From: Pseudomonadota bacterium
GTDB lineage: Bacteria; Pseudomonadota; Gammaproteobacteria; Steroidobacterales; Steroidobacteraceae
Length of the DNA stretch: 64,000 nucleotides
Direction: 5' to 3'
Assembly: GCA_963204835.1 (NCBI GenBank)
Contig: CAUJHJ010000057.1
Location: 62,001-126,000, forward strand
Positions within the stretch are counted from its first letter, which is position 1. Every line of letters starts with the position of its first letter. The notes under the pieces are model-generated. The model had not been told where the DNA came from. It worked only from the letters and a program-made list of their open reading frames with translations, and did no database searches. Positions 1 to 8,637 of the stretch are shown piece by piece. The translations under genes were made by a program, and so were the position numbers.

Positions 1-352
1 TCCAGACGACATCGATGCGCTGCTCGCGAATCAGGCGCAGGGCCGCCGGCACGGCGCTGAACTTCCACGTCACCCAGCGATCCGGCATCGCAAGCGCGCG
101 CGGATAGCGCCCGAAGACGCTCAGGTGTCGCGCGGCATCGAGCGCGAGCGAACGGTGAACCGCGATCGCGCCGGTGTCGCGGTCGGCCCCGCTGCTCACC
201 TGCTCGTGGGCTCCCGGGGTCGCGGTCAGCACGATGGGCGTCCAGCCGAACTTCGGCAGGTGCTGCGCAAAGCGCAGCGTTCGTTGCACGGCGCTGCTGC
301 CCCGCATCGGCGGAAACTGGAACGCGATCAGCAGGGCGGTGCGACGCGCCAC
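1..352 (-). CDS. Glycosyltransferase, GT4-like N-terminal part (runs off window)
   Basis: Only the first 117 codons are inside the window; the gene continues to the left. The N-terminus reads LLIAFQFPPMRGSSAVQRTL and then FGWTPIVLT. This is the usual opening of GT4/GT-B sugar transferases, a first Rossmann strand followed by a glycine/serine loop. No signal peptide is visible, so it should act at the cytoplasmic face of the membrane in polysaccharide assembly. I take GTG at 352 as start. It lies six bases downstream of the preceding decarboxylase stop codon on the same strand, so the two are probably co-transcribed. The acceptor and sugar cannot be told from this fragment. Confidence 0.7.
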   Translation of the reverse strand, partial: MARRTALLIAFQFPPMRGSSAVQRTLRFAQHLPKFGWTPIVLTATPGAHEQVSSGADRDTGAIAVHRSLALDAARHLSVFGRYPRALAMPDRWVTWKFSAVPAALRLIREQRIDVVW

Positions 353-357
353 CGGCG

Positions 358-1593
358 TCAGACGAGCAGTTCGACGGCGGGGGGGTGGCTCAGGAATGCG
401 CGCGGGCTCGAGCTCAGGCCGTAGGCGCCACTTTGCAACACCACGACGAGATCGCCTTCCGACGCGCGCGCAAGGTTCATGCGATCGGCGAGCAGGTCGA
501 GCGGCGTGCACAGCGGCCCCACGACCGATGCGGTTTCCCGCGCCTCGCCCTGGATGCGATTGCCGATCACCACGGGGTAGTTCTTGCGGATGACTTGGCC
601 GAAATTGCCCGACGCCGCGAGGTGATGGTGCAGCCCGCCGTCACAGACGAGGAATACCTGGCCGCGGGAAATCTTCCGGTCGATGACCCGGCACACATAG
701 GCGCCCGACTCGCCCACCAGGTAACGCCCGAGCTCGAGCACGAGCTGCGCACCCGGCATGGCCTGCGCCGCCTGCGGCACGAGCTCGCGCAGGTTGGCGG
801 CGATCGGCGCGAGGTCAAGCGGGCGTTCCTCAGGGAAGTACGGGATGCCGAAGCCGCCACCGATGTTGAGGGTGCGCACGGGGCCAGGCGCGTGTCGTGC
901 AAGCCGCGCTGCGAGCGCAACGGATTTCTGCTGTGCCTCGACGATGGCATCCGCGCGCAGGTTCTGCGAGCCGCTGAAGATGTGAAAGCCCTGGAACTCG
1001 AGCGGCGAGGTGCCAATGGACTCCAGTGCCTCCGGCACCCGCTCGGCATCGATGCCGAATTGCTTCGGCCCGCCGCCCATCTTCATGCCGGACGTCTTCA
1101 GCTCGAAATCGGGATTGACGCGCACGGCGACCCTGGGCCGCACGCCGGTGCGCGCGCCGATCGCGGCGAGGACGCGGATTTCCCGCTCCGATTCGATGTT
1201 GACGGTGATGCCCGCCGCCGCGGCGCGCGCCAGTTCGGCGTCGGTCTTGCCCGGGCCCGCGAAACTGACCAGGCTGGAACTCGCCCCCGCATCGAGCGCG
1301 ACCTGCATCTCGCCGACAGAGGCGACGTCGAGTCCGTCGACGAGGCCCAGCATGTGCCGCACCACCGCCGGCATCGGATTCGCCTTCATGGCGTAATGGA
1401 TGTGCACTTCGCGCGGCAGGGCGGCGCGGAGCTGCTCGACCTTGCGCGTCATCACGCCCCGGTCGTACACATAGAACGGCGTCTGGCCGGCCTGGGCCGC
1501 GAGCCCGGTGATCGTGCGGCCGCCGATCAGCAGGCAGTCGTCGGCGGTGCCGAACCAGGGATGCGGTGCGTGCGGTGGTATATCGAGGCTCAC
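358..1593 (-). CDS. PLP-dependent decarboxylase, exosortase A system-associated type
   Basis: A 411-residue fold-type III PLP decarboxylase of the ornithine/diaminopimelate (LysA-like) class. Seen in the sequence: the lysine region HYAMKANPMP near residue 65 (PLP Schiff base), a glycine-rich phosphate-binding stretch NIGGGFGIPY, and a late VCDGGLHHH segment. Its pairing with the AMP-dependent ligase just upstream, and its overall sequence, match the decarboxylases that accompany exosortase A/PEP-CTERM exopolysaccharide loci. The GTG start at 1593 overlaps the upstream TGA as GTGA, so translation is coupled; an open frame runs further upstream into the ligase but the coupled start fits better. 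The substrate is not known from sequence. A role in making an amine-bearing polysaccharide substituent is inference. Confidence 0.88.
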   Translation of the reverse strand: MSLDIPPHAPHPWFGTADDCLLIGGRTITGLAAQAGQTPFYVYDRGVMTRKVEQLRAALPREVHIHYAMKANPMPAVVRHMLGLVDGLDVASVGEMQVALDAGASSSLVSFAGPGKTDAELARAAAAGITVNIESEREIRVLAAIGARTGVRPRVAVRVNPDFELKTSGMKMGGGPKQFGIDAERVPEALESIGTSPLEFQGFHIFSGSQNLRADAIVEAQQKSVALAARLARHAPGPVRTLNIGGGFGIPYFPEERPLDLAPIAANLRELVPQAAQAMPGAQLVLELGRYLVGESGAYVCRVIDRKISRGQVFLVCDGGLHHHLAASGNFGQVIRKNYPVVIGNRIQGEARETASVVGPLCTPLDLLADRMNLARASEGDLVVVLQSGAYGLSSSPRAFLSHPPAVELLV

Positions 1594-3182
1594 GGTGCAC
1601 CTTCCGAGAACAGGCCCTTCAGCTCGGACGCCAGGCTGGCGCGATCGTACTTGCCGTTCGGATTGCGGGGCAGGCCCTCGCGCCACACAATCCGCGCCGG
1701 CACCATGAAGGCGGGCAACTCCTTGCGGATCGCATCGAGCAGCGGGCCGTCAGCCGGTGCGCGGCCATCGGCGGGCGCCGCGACGAGCACCGCGGCCTGG
1801 CCGAGCGTCGGGTGCGGCACACCGATGGCCGCGGCGTCGGCCACGAGCCCGGAGGCAAACGCCACTTCCTCGATCTCCGTCGGGCTGACACGATAGCCGG
1901 AGGTCTTGATCATCTCGTCGCGCCGCCCGACGAAATACAGGTAGCCATCCTTGTCCATGCGGACCGTGTCGCCCGACCAGACTGCGAGTTCCGTCAGCAC
2001 GAGCCCCTTGTCCTGGCCAGGGCTCGGCTTGAATCGCTCCGCCGTCTTCACGGGATCGTTCCAGTAGCCGAGCGAAACGAGCGAGCCGCGGTGCACGAGC
2101 TCGCCCGGCTCCTCCGGTGCGCAAGGCGCACCATCGGGGCGCACGACCATGATTTCCGCGTTCGGAATGGCCTTGCCCATCGATCCGGGCCGGTTGTCGA
2201 TCTCCGCGGGCGGCAGGTAGGTCGAGCGGAACGCTTCCGTCAGCCCATACATCAGGAACACCTGCGTGCGGGGCAGGGCATCACGCAGCTTCTGCAGCGT
2301 GGCGCCCGGCATCGCGCCGCCGGAGTTCGTGAGGTAGCGAAGATGTGTGGTGAGGGACTCGGGCCAACGCAAGTCCGCGAGCTGGGCCCAGAGCGGCGGC
2401 ACCCCGGCAAGGCCGGTGATGCGCTCGCGCGCCAGCGCGGTGAGGATGTCGCGGGCCAGCAGGTAGTCCATCAGCGTGACGCTGGCACCTGCATGAAATG
2501 CGGTCGAGAGCTGGCTGAAGCCATAGTCGAAGCCGAAGGGCAGTACGGCGAGCAGGCGATCCTCGGCGGTATTGCCGAGGTAGCCCGCGACACTGTGGGC
2601 CCCCGTCACCATGTTCCGGTGGGACAGCACGACGCCCTTGGGCCGGCCGGTGCTTCCGGACGTGTAGAAGATCGACACCATGTCGGTGTCGATGACGCGG
2701 TGGAGCCCCGTTGCGCCCGGGTGCGCGGCGAGGTCGCGCCAGGCGTGCACCGCGAAGTGACCGCCCGATGGCGCGGATTCTCCCGCGCCGGTGAGGACGA
2801 GGTGTCTCAGATCAGTACAGGTTCGCAGTTCGTCCGCGAGCGCAGCGGCGCGCTCGCCCGACGTCACCAGTGCGCTGACGTTGCAGTCGCGCAGGATGTG
2901 CCCCACCTGCGCGGGCTTCAGCAGCGGGTTGACGGGGACGAACACGCATCCGGCGCGGGCGGCACCGAACATCGCGACCACCGTTTCGGGTACCTTGGGC
3001 AAGTACACCGCGATGCGCTCGAGCTTGCCAATGCCGAGGCCGCCGACTGCCGCATTCGCGAAGCCATCGATGGCGCGCGCGAGCGACGCGTAGTCGATGG
3101 CGTTGTTCTTGTGAACGAGGGCGTGTGCGTGGGGCGCGCGGTCCGCGGACCGCAGCGGCAGCTCGAAGAGCAACTCACTCAT
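1590..3182 (-). CDS. AMP-dependent acyl-CoA ligase, exosortase A system-associated
   Basis: A 530-residue ANL-superfamily adenylating enzyme. The P-loop-like core YTSGSTGRPKG lies near residue 175, followed by MYGLTEA and the acceptor motif GDTVRMDKDGYLYFVGRRDE. The C-terminal lysine region NPNGKYDRAS is near residue 510. It would activate a carboxylic acid as an acyl-adenylate and transfer it to CoA or a carrier protein. It is the first gene of a leftward operon with the PLP decarboxylase and a glycosyltransferase. This gene pair is known from exosortase A/EPS loci. A separate acyl carrier protein lies far downstream at 20.8 kb, so its natural acceptor is uncertain. Confidence 0.88.
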   Translation of the reverse strand: MSELLFELPLRSADRAPHAHALVHKNNAIDYASLARAIDGFANAAVGGLGIGKLERIAVYLPKVPETVVAMFGAARAGCVFVPVNPLLKPAQVGHILRDCNVSALVTSGERAAALADELRTCTDLRHLVLTGAGESAPSGGHFAVHAWRDLAAHPGATGLHRVIDTDMVSIFYTSGSTGRPKGVVLSHRNMVTGAHSVAGYLGNTAEDRLLAVLPFGFDYGFSQLSTAFHAGASVTLMDYLLARDILTALARERITGLAGVPPLWAQLADLRWPESLTTHLRYLTNSGGAMPGATLQKLRDALPRTQVFLMYGLTEAFRSTYLPPAEIDNRPGSMGKAIPNAEIMVVRPDGAPCAPEEPGELVHRGSLVSLGYWNDPVKTAERFKPSPGQDKGLVLTELAVWSGDTVRMDKDGYLYFVGRRDEMIKTSGYRVSPTEIEEVAFASGLVADAAAIGVPHPTLGQAAVLVAAPADGRAPADGPLLDAIRKELPAFMVPARIVWREGLPRNPNGKYDRASLASELKGLFSEGAP

Positions 3183-3378
3183 GCAAATGTGACTTTCGTG
3201 CCGGAATCTGCGCGGCTATTGGCGGCGGCCGGATGTTAGCATTGCGGCAGCGCGCGCATGTGCGAGGGGGCGACTTTTCGGGCGTTTGGGCCCAGGGGGC
3301 TTATGTAAATCCGTTGAACCGTCGTCGGGCAGTGCGTGGCCTCACCTCTGCCGTGGACCCAGGGAGGATCGATCGAAC

Positions 3379-5316
3379 GTGTGCGGATTCGCAGCGGTGA
3401 TTGCGACGGATGGCGAAAGGCCGGACCCCGGCCTGCTCGCCCGCATGAGTGCGCTGCTGGCGCACCGGGGGCCCGATGGGCACGGGACCTTTGCGGAGCA
3501 CGCGTTCGCGGTCGGCTTTCGCCGGCTCGCGATCCTCGACCTCGCCCCGTCGGGCCACCAGCCCATGTTCAGTCCCGACGGGCGGCATGTCATCGTCTAC
3601 AACGGCGAGATCTACAACTACCTCGAGTTGCGCGACGAGCTGGTGTCGCGGGGGCATTCATTCCGTTCGTCCGGCGACACGGAAGTGTTGCTCGCCGCGT
3701 ATCGGGAATGGGGCGCGGATTGCCTCGGCCGGCTGAACGGCATGTGGGCCTTCCTGATCTACGACCGGGAGTCGCGGCGCGTGTTCGGCGCCAGGGACCG
3801 GTTCGGAATCAAGCCGCTCTATTGCTATCGCGACGCGGGACGGCTCGTCTTCGCTTCCGAGATCAAGGCGGTCAGGGATTCCGGGGTCGCGAAGCTCTCG
3901 CCGGATCACGGGACCATTGCACGCTTCCTGCTGGAGGACCGGCTCGATGACAGCGAGCGCACGTTCTACCAGGGGGTCGAGCAGGTCCCCGCCGGCACCG
4001 CATTCGAAGTGGATGACTCGGCCCGCATGCGCAGCTGGCGCTACTGGTCGATTCCGGCAACGCCCCGCGCCTGCGCCGATCCCGCGCGCGCCTATCGCGA
4101 GCTGTTCGACGATGCGATCCGGATCCACATGCGCAGCGATGTGTCGCTGGGCGTCCAGTTGTCCGGCGGCCTCGACTCCACGTCCATCGTCTGTCGCACC
4201 GCGTGGCAGCTGGCGGGCAGCGGCAGGAGTGCCGGCGACCTGCAGGCCTTCTGCTACCTGTCGCCGGACTTCGATGAAACCGAACAGATCGAGGCCACGC
4301 TGAGGCAGACGGCCGTGCGCCAGATACCCCTCGATGCGAGGCCCGACGAACTGTGGGCATCGATCGAACGGCACCTCTGGCACCAGGACGAACCCGTGCA
4401 TTCGTTCACTTCGGTGGTCGGCTACCAGTTGATGGCGCTTGCCCGCACGCATGACGTGCGCGTGTTGCTGAACGGGCAGGGTGCGGACGAGGTGCTCGCA
4501 GGCTACCCGAACTATTTCCTCGACTACTGGACGGAACTCGTCCGAACGGGCCGCCTGCGGGTGGCCGAGCGCGAGATCGCCGCCTATGCCGCCGCGCATC
4601 GGGTCAAGCCGCGTAAAGTGCGGGCCCGCGTCCTTGCCAGGGTTGCGCGGCAGCTGCTGGCACGCCTGCCCGGTCACGCGCAGCTGGCCCGGGCGCGCAG
4701 GCGCGGTCGCATCGGCGCGGATGCGTGGGTATCGGGCGAGCTGAAGCGCCAGTGGGTGGCCGATGTGCCGGTGGAGGCGAGGGGCCTCGACGCCGTGCTG
4801 CGCAGGTCGGTCGAGACTTCGCCGCTACCGCTGTTCCTGCGCGTCGAGGATCGAAATGCCATGGCACACGGCGTCGAAGTGCGCCTGCCTTTCCTGGATC
4901 ATCGCCTGGTGAGCTTCGCCTTCGGCGCCGCTCCCGAATGGAAGCTCAAGGGGCCCTGCACGAAGCGCTTGTTGCGCGAGGCGATGAACGGGCAGATCCC
5001 TGAAGTCGTGCGCACCCAGCATCGCAAATACGGCTTCCCGACCTCGGTGGAAAGCTGGTTCAGGCGCGAGCTGCATGAACCCTTCCAGGACCTGCTCGCG
5101 AGCCGCCTCGTGCGCGAATCGGGCCTCTGGAACTGCAAGGCCGTGGCCGCCGCACTCGAGCAGCACCGGCGCGGCGAGCGCAACCACGGCGCCCGCCTGT
5201 TCGATGTGGCCCAGCTCAGCCTGTGGATGGAGGGTTCGAGGAACTGGCCGACCGCAGCGCCTCGGCAATCCGGTGCAGGAACGCCGCCGCGACACGCTCC
5301 TGCCCCAGGCCATTGA
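3379..5316 (+). CDS. Asparagine synthase (glutamine-hydrolysing) family amidotransferase
   Basis: A 645-residue AsnB-type enzyme. The GTG start at 3379 gives M-C-G-F, placing the catalytic Cys at position 2, and a good ribosome site (GGGAGGA) lies about ten bases upstream. An open frame further upstream is therefore not used. The N-terminal glutaminase domain shows HRGPDG, YNGEIYNY and SSGDTE. The synthetase half carries the ATP pyrophosphatase motif SGGLDSTS. Homologues in EPS and exosortase loci amidate unknown acids rather than aspartate. It is divergent from the ligase operon (196-bp gap), and its last 101 bases overlap the 3' end of the convergent lipoprotein gene. The exact substrate is unknown. 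Confidence 0.87.
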   Translation: MCGFAAVIATDGERPDPGLLARMSALLAHRGPDGHGTFAEHAFAVGFRRLAILDLAPSGHQPMFSPDGRHVIVYNGEIYNYLELRDELVSRGHSFRSSGDTEVLLAAYREWGADCLGRLNGMWAFLIYDRESRRVFGARDRFGIKPLYCYRDAGRLVFASEIKAVRDSGVAKLSPDHGTIARFLLEDRLDDSERTFYQGVEQVPAGTAFEVDDSARMRSWRYWSIPATPRACADPARAYRELFDDAIRIHMRSDVSLGVQLSGGLDSTSIVCRTAWQLAGSGRSAGDLQAFCYLSPDFDETEQIEATLRQTAVRQIPLDARPDELWASIERHLWHQDEPVHSFTSVVGYQLMALARTHDVRVLLNGQGADEVLAGYPNYFLDYWTELVRTGRLRVAEREIAAYAAAHRVKPRKVRARVLARVARQLLARLPGHAQLARARRRGRIGADAWVSGELKRQWVADVPVEARGLDAVLRRSVETSPLPLFLRVEDRNAMAHGVEVRLPFLDHRLVSFAFGAAPEWKLKGPCTKRLLREAMNGQIPEVVRTQHRKYGFPTSVESWFRRELHEPFQDLLASRLVRESGLWNCKAVAAALEQHRRGERNHGARLFDVAQLSLWMEGSRNWPTAAPRQSGAGTPPRHAPAPGH

Positions 5317-6100
5317 GATGCCCGCCGTCGCTGGTGTACTCGAGCGCCAGCATTTCCACGTCGTGCCCGCCGGATGAAAATGCCGCGACGCTGCCGTCGG
5401 GCCGCGTCGCCTCGAATCGGGCGACGTCCAGCAGCCCGCGACTTTCGTATCGCTCGCGGGCGAGGCGATTGAACTCATTGCGATCGACATTGGCCGCGTC
5501 GCTCGAAGTCGACAGGCCGAGCAAGCGCTTCAGCCTCGTCTTCTTTCCCGGCGGTTCCGCCATCAGCGGCATGGTCGAGTGCAGCACCTGTACGCCGGGG
5601 TGCGCGGCCTCGATCGCGCTCATGTGGCTCGCGTACCGCTCGAACAGCTTGCCCGGCGAACGCTCCCGGGAACCCTCGTCGAGGTCCACGTAACAGAACT
5701 TGAACGTCGCCACGTCGTAACGTGCCTCGCCGGGCGCGCCGAGCACGCTGGCGAAGTCGGCCATCTTCGCGTCGGGATCGAGGTTTTCGCCGACCTTGCC
5801 ATGGAACAGCCCCGGGCCCTCCGGCGCGACCCCGCCGACGGCCACCTCTTCGACCCGCAGCGGCACGCCGGCTTTCACGGACAACTCGCGCACGCCTTTC
5901 AGGATGTTGTTGCCGACCGAGTGATGGCCGAAGAACACGCGCGCCTGCGACACCACGAGCAAATCCGCCTTGACCTGGTCCATCGACACCGGCTCCTGTA
6001 CCTGCGTGGACTGCTTGCAGCCCGATAGGCTCGCCGCAAAGCAGGCTGTGGCCGCCACGAGGATGCCGGCAAATCGCCGCGCGGGTTGTCTGGTCTTCAA
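5216..6100 (-). CDS. SGNH/GDSL-like lipoprotein of the polysaccharide locus
   Basis: A 294-residue protein with a clear lipoprotein signal: two basic residues, a hydrophobic stretch, then a lipobox ending SLSGC near residue 28. The mature part begins with FFGHHSVGNN and ends with the C-terminal motif DGGHLNGLG. This arrangement resembles SGNH-fold esterases, whose catalytic Asp-His pair lies near the C-terminus. The usual GDS serine motif is not obvious, so the activity is uncertain; a Ser in GHHSVG could serve. It is expected to be membrane-anchored in the periplasm or outer membrane and to edit acyl groups on the polysaccharide. It is followed on the same strand by an acyltransferase-type neighbour upstream (6104), with almost no gap. 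Confidence 0.6.
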   Translation of the reverse strand: MKTRQPARRFAGILVAATACFAASLSGCKQSTQVQEPVSMDQVKADLLVVSQARVFFGHHSVGNNILKGVRELSVKAGVPLRVEEVAVGGVAPEGPGLFHGKVGENLDPDAKMADFASVLGAPGEARYDVATFKFCYVDLDEGSRERSPGKLFERYASHMSAIEAAHPGVQVLHSTMPLMAEPPGKKTRLKRLLGLSTSSDAANVDRNEFNRLARERYESRGLLDVARFEATRPDGSVAAFSSGGHDVEMLALEYTSDGGHLNGLGQERVAAAFLHRIAEALRSASSSNPPSTG

Positions 6101-6103
6101 GTG

Positions 6104-6652
6104 CTACTCCTTCGCCAATTGCGGCGGCTGCTTGCGCCAGCCGACGATGCGGCCCGGGTTGCCCGCCACGATCGCAAACTCCGGCACCGATTTCATCAGC
6201 ACGGTGCCGGCCGACAGTATCGAGCCGCGCCCGATCGTGGTGCCCGGCATCACGAAACAATTCGCGCCGAGCCAGACGTCGTCTTCGATCCTGACCGGCA
6301 GCATCTCGTGGCCTTGCAGGATCCAGGGCGTGTCGGGGTCCTCGTAGCGGTGGTTGACCGACCACACCTTCACGCCCGGCCCGAATCCCACGTAGTCGCC
6401 GATCGTAACCCCGCCGCCGCCGGTTATGAACACGCCCTCGTTGAAATCGCAGTGCGCGCCGATGCGGACCTTCTCGGGGCTCGTGACGCGAAACCCATAG
6501 CCGATGCGCGTCGCCTTGCCGAGCGCACCGAGATGGCGACGCAGCACCCGGGCACGCATCCAGTCGCCGATGCCGCCGGGAATATGGTTTGCGTACCAGA
6601 GGGCCAGGTCGCGCAGCTCATGGCGCCACCACCAGTAGCGAGTTCTGATCAT
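6104..6652 (-). CDS. Hexapeptide-repeat (left-handed beta-helix) acyltransferase
   Basis: A 182-residue protein with the imperfect hexapeptide repeats of the left-handed beta-helix acyltransferase family (WcaF/maltose O-acetyltransferase type). Examples are VRIGAHCDFNEGVFI, VTIGDYVGFGPGV and VWLGANCFVMPGTTIGRGS, with a histidine in VNHRYEDPD. It probably transfers an acetyl or other acyl group from acyl-CoA to a sugar hydroxyl. Length is normal for the family. The lipoprotein gene begins three bases after its stop, so the pair is likely one transcript, and a -10-like TATACT is readable on the minus strand near 6703–6698. The acceptor sugar is unknown. Confidence 0.8.
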   Translation of the reverse strand: MIRTRYWWWRHELRDLALWYANHIPGGIGDWMRARVLRRHLGALGKATRIGYGFRVTSPEKVRIGAHCDFNEGVFITGGGGVTIGDYVGFGPGVKVWSVNHRYEDPDTPWILQGHEMLPVRIEDDVWLGANCFVMPGTTIGRGSILSAGTVLMKSVPEFAIVAGNPGRIVGWRKQPPQLAKE

Positions 6653-6778
6653 CCTGTTCCGACCCGCTTGCTCGTCTGCCTTGGACCCCGGGGAGCGAGT
6701 ATAGCGGAAGGGCCCGGAGCAACGCCGGTATCGCAGTCACGATGCTAGGATCCGCACCATGTCAATCCGCAGGAAGCG

Positions 6779-7870
6779 ATGAGGCGGCCCATGGGCGAGT
6801 TCTGGCGAGGGCGGCGTGTCTTCGTGACCGGGCACACCGGCTTCAAGGGAAGCTGGCTCTGCCTGCTGCTGCACCGCCTGGGTGCCGAAGTGAAGGGGTA
6901 TTCGCTGCCTCCGCCGACGCAGCCCAGCCTCCATGATCTCGCACGGGTCGGCAATGTCGTCGCATCGACGACGGGCGATATCAGGGATCACGCCAGGCTC
7001 GCGAAGGAAATGCAGGCGTTTGCGCCCGACGTCGTGCTGCACATGGCGGCGCAGTCGGTCGTGCTGTCGGCCTACGAGGATCCGATCGAAACCTTCAGCA
7101 CCAACGTGGTCGGCACCGCGAGCGTGCTCAACGCCGTGCGGAGCGTCGGCGGCCGCTGCGCGGTGGTGAATGTCACGACCGACAAGGTGTACGAGAACCG
7201 GGGCTGGGTTTGGGGTTATCGCGAGACGGACGCACTCGGCGGGCGCGACCCATACTCGAGCAGCAAGGCGTGCGCCGAACTCGTGGCCAAGTCGTTCCGG
7301 GAGTCGTATTTCCAGGTCGCCGACGGCCAGGCAGGCCTTGCGAGCGCGCGGGCCGGAAACGTGATCGGTGGCGGGGACTGGACGCCGCATCAGCTCATCC
7401 CGGACACGGTGGCGGCGTTCGCGCGCGGCGAGCCCGTCGTGTTGAGGAATCCCGCGGCGACGCGACCGTGGCAGCATGTGCTCGATTGCCTGGCTGGCTA
7501 TCTCGCACTGGCCGAGGCGCTCCACGCGAACCCGGCGGGCATTTCCGGGGACTGGAATTTCGGCCCTGCCGAACAGGAAGTGCAGCCCGTCGCCCGTGTC
7601 GTCGAACTGCTGGCGGAGCCCTGGGGCGTGAAGCCCGCATGGGTGCGCGACACGGCGAGCTATCCGCACGAAGCGATGGAGCTCAGCGTCAGTCCGCGCA
7701 AGGCGAACCGCGAGCTGGGGTGGGGCTGTCGCCTTGCGCTCACGATGTCGCTGGCATGGACCGCCGCCTGGTATCGGGATTGGCAGGCAGGCGGGGATGC
7801 GCGCAAGCTGTGTGAAGCGCAGATCGAGCAATTCATTGCCCTTGGCAACGGACGGAGCATGCCGTCATGA
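6779..7870 (+). CDS. rfbG: CDP-glucose 4,6-dehydratase
   Basis: A 363-residue extended short-chain dehydrogenase. The NAD-binding TGHTGFKGSWL motif near residue 18 is diagnostic of CDP-glucose 4,6-dehydratases. Later come HMAAQS, the TTDKVYEN strand, and the catalytic YxxxK in DPYSSSKACAE. It would convert CDP-glucose to CDP-4-dehydro-6-deoxyglucose in the cytoplasm, using the CDP-glucose made by the cytidylyltransferase encoded at 17294. An alternative ATG lies four codons downstream (6791). Its stop overlaps the next start as ATGA, so the secreted protein behind it is translationally coupled. Confidence 0.93.
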   Translation: MRRPMGEFWRGRRVFVTGHTGFKGSWLCLLLHRLGAEVKGYSLPPPTQPSLHDLARVGNVVASTTGDIRDHARLAKEMQAFAPDVVLHMAAQSVVLSAYEDPIETFSTNVVGTASVLNAVRSVGGRCAVVNVTTDKVYENRGWVWGYRETDALGGRDPYSSSKACAELVAKSFRESYFQVADGQAGLASARAGNVIGGGDWTPHQLIPDTVAAFARGEPVVLRNPAATRPWQHVLDCLAGYLALAEALHANPAGISGDWNFGPAEQEVQPVARVVELLAEPWGVKPAWVRDTASYPHEAMELSVSPRKANRELGWGCRLALTMSLAWTAAWYRDWQAGGDARKLCEAQIEQFIALGNGRSMPS

Positions 7871-8628
7871 AACGCAGGGATTTCATCCTGGGTTCCGCTG
7901 GTGCCCTGGTGCCGCTGGTGGGGCGCGCGCAGGCGCCCTGTGCTCCGCCATTCGTCCGTGTCGAGGGTGGCACTTCGGCGTCTTCATCCTGTCGTCCCGC
8001 CATGGCCGGCAGTTACGCCACCGATTTTCCGGCCGCGGAGTATCCGTTGTCCGAGGGCGGGAAGTGGACATGCGGCAAGGCGGTGGGCCTTGACTGGAAC
8101 AATCCGCTGTCCGCGTCGGGACGTGCCTGCGCCTCGGTGCGCTCCGGCCTCTCCGGGGATCGCTATGACGACAGCATTGCCCACCTGAGCAATTCCTTCG
8201 CGAGCATCGGAGCCGACCAGTATGCGCAGGGTACGGTCTATCGCGTGCCTGGCTACTCGCCGGGCGGCTCCAAGCACGAGATCGAGCTGCTGCTTCGCTT
8301 CCAGATCACGCCCCGCGGCGCGCGCGGATACGAAGTCCTGTGGGGACACGGCGGGGATTTTGCAATTGTCCGATGGAACGGTCCGCGAGGCGACTACACG
8401 GACCTCGGCGTGAGCGGTCCCGGTCCGGGCGTGGCGGTCGACGGTGACGTGCTGCGTGCCGAAATATCCGGCGACACCATCAAGGTTTTCAAGAACGGCC
8501 AGTGGGTGGGCAGCGGCCCGCCGAACCCGACATGGCGTGATGGCCAGCCGGGCCTCGGATTCTGGCCCGTCGATTCTTCGACTCCATCCAGCTACGGCTG
8601 GAAGCGCTACGAGGCGGGCGGCCTGTAG
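7867..8628 (+). CDS. Tat-exported beta-sandwich (ConA/LamG-like) protein, unknown role
   Basis: A 253-residue protein beginning MKRRDFILGSAGALVP, a twin-arginine-type signal followed by a hydrophobic segment and an A-Q-A cleavage region. The mature part is rich in short beta-strand-like segments (ELLLRFQI, GYEVLWGHGG, FAIVRWNG, GDTIKVFKNGQW, GLGFWPVD). This pattern resembles concanavalin-A/laminin-G-like folds of carbohydrate-binding or glycanase proteins. I recognise no catalytic residues. Coupling (ATGA) to the CDP-glucose dehydratase gene places it in the polysaccharide locus. Binding or trimming of the exported polymer is inference. Its stop is nine bases from the convergent flippase stop. 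Confidence 0.55.
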   Translation: MKRRDFILGSAGALVPLVGRAQAPCAPPFVRVEGGTSASSSCRPAMAGSYATDFPAAEYPLSEGGKWTCGKAVGLDWNNPLSASGRACASVRSGLSGDRYDDSIAHLSNSFASIGADQYAQGTVYRVPGYSPGGSKHEIELLLRFQITPRGARGYEVLWGHGGDFAIVRWNGPRGDYTDLGVSGPGPGVAVDGDVLRAEISGDTIKVFKNGQWVGSGPPNPTWRDGQPGLGFWPVDSSTPSSYGWKRYEAGGL

Positions 8629-8637
8629 CGGGCACGG

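Noticed and set aside
385-1896. A 503-codon open frame on the plus strand
   Set aside because: It is antisense to the decarboxylase and ligase genes, with shadow-like composition and no recognisable domains.
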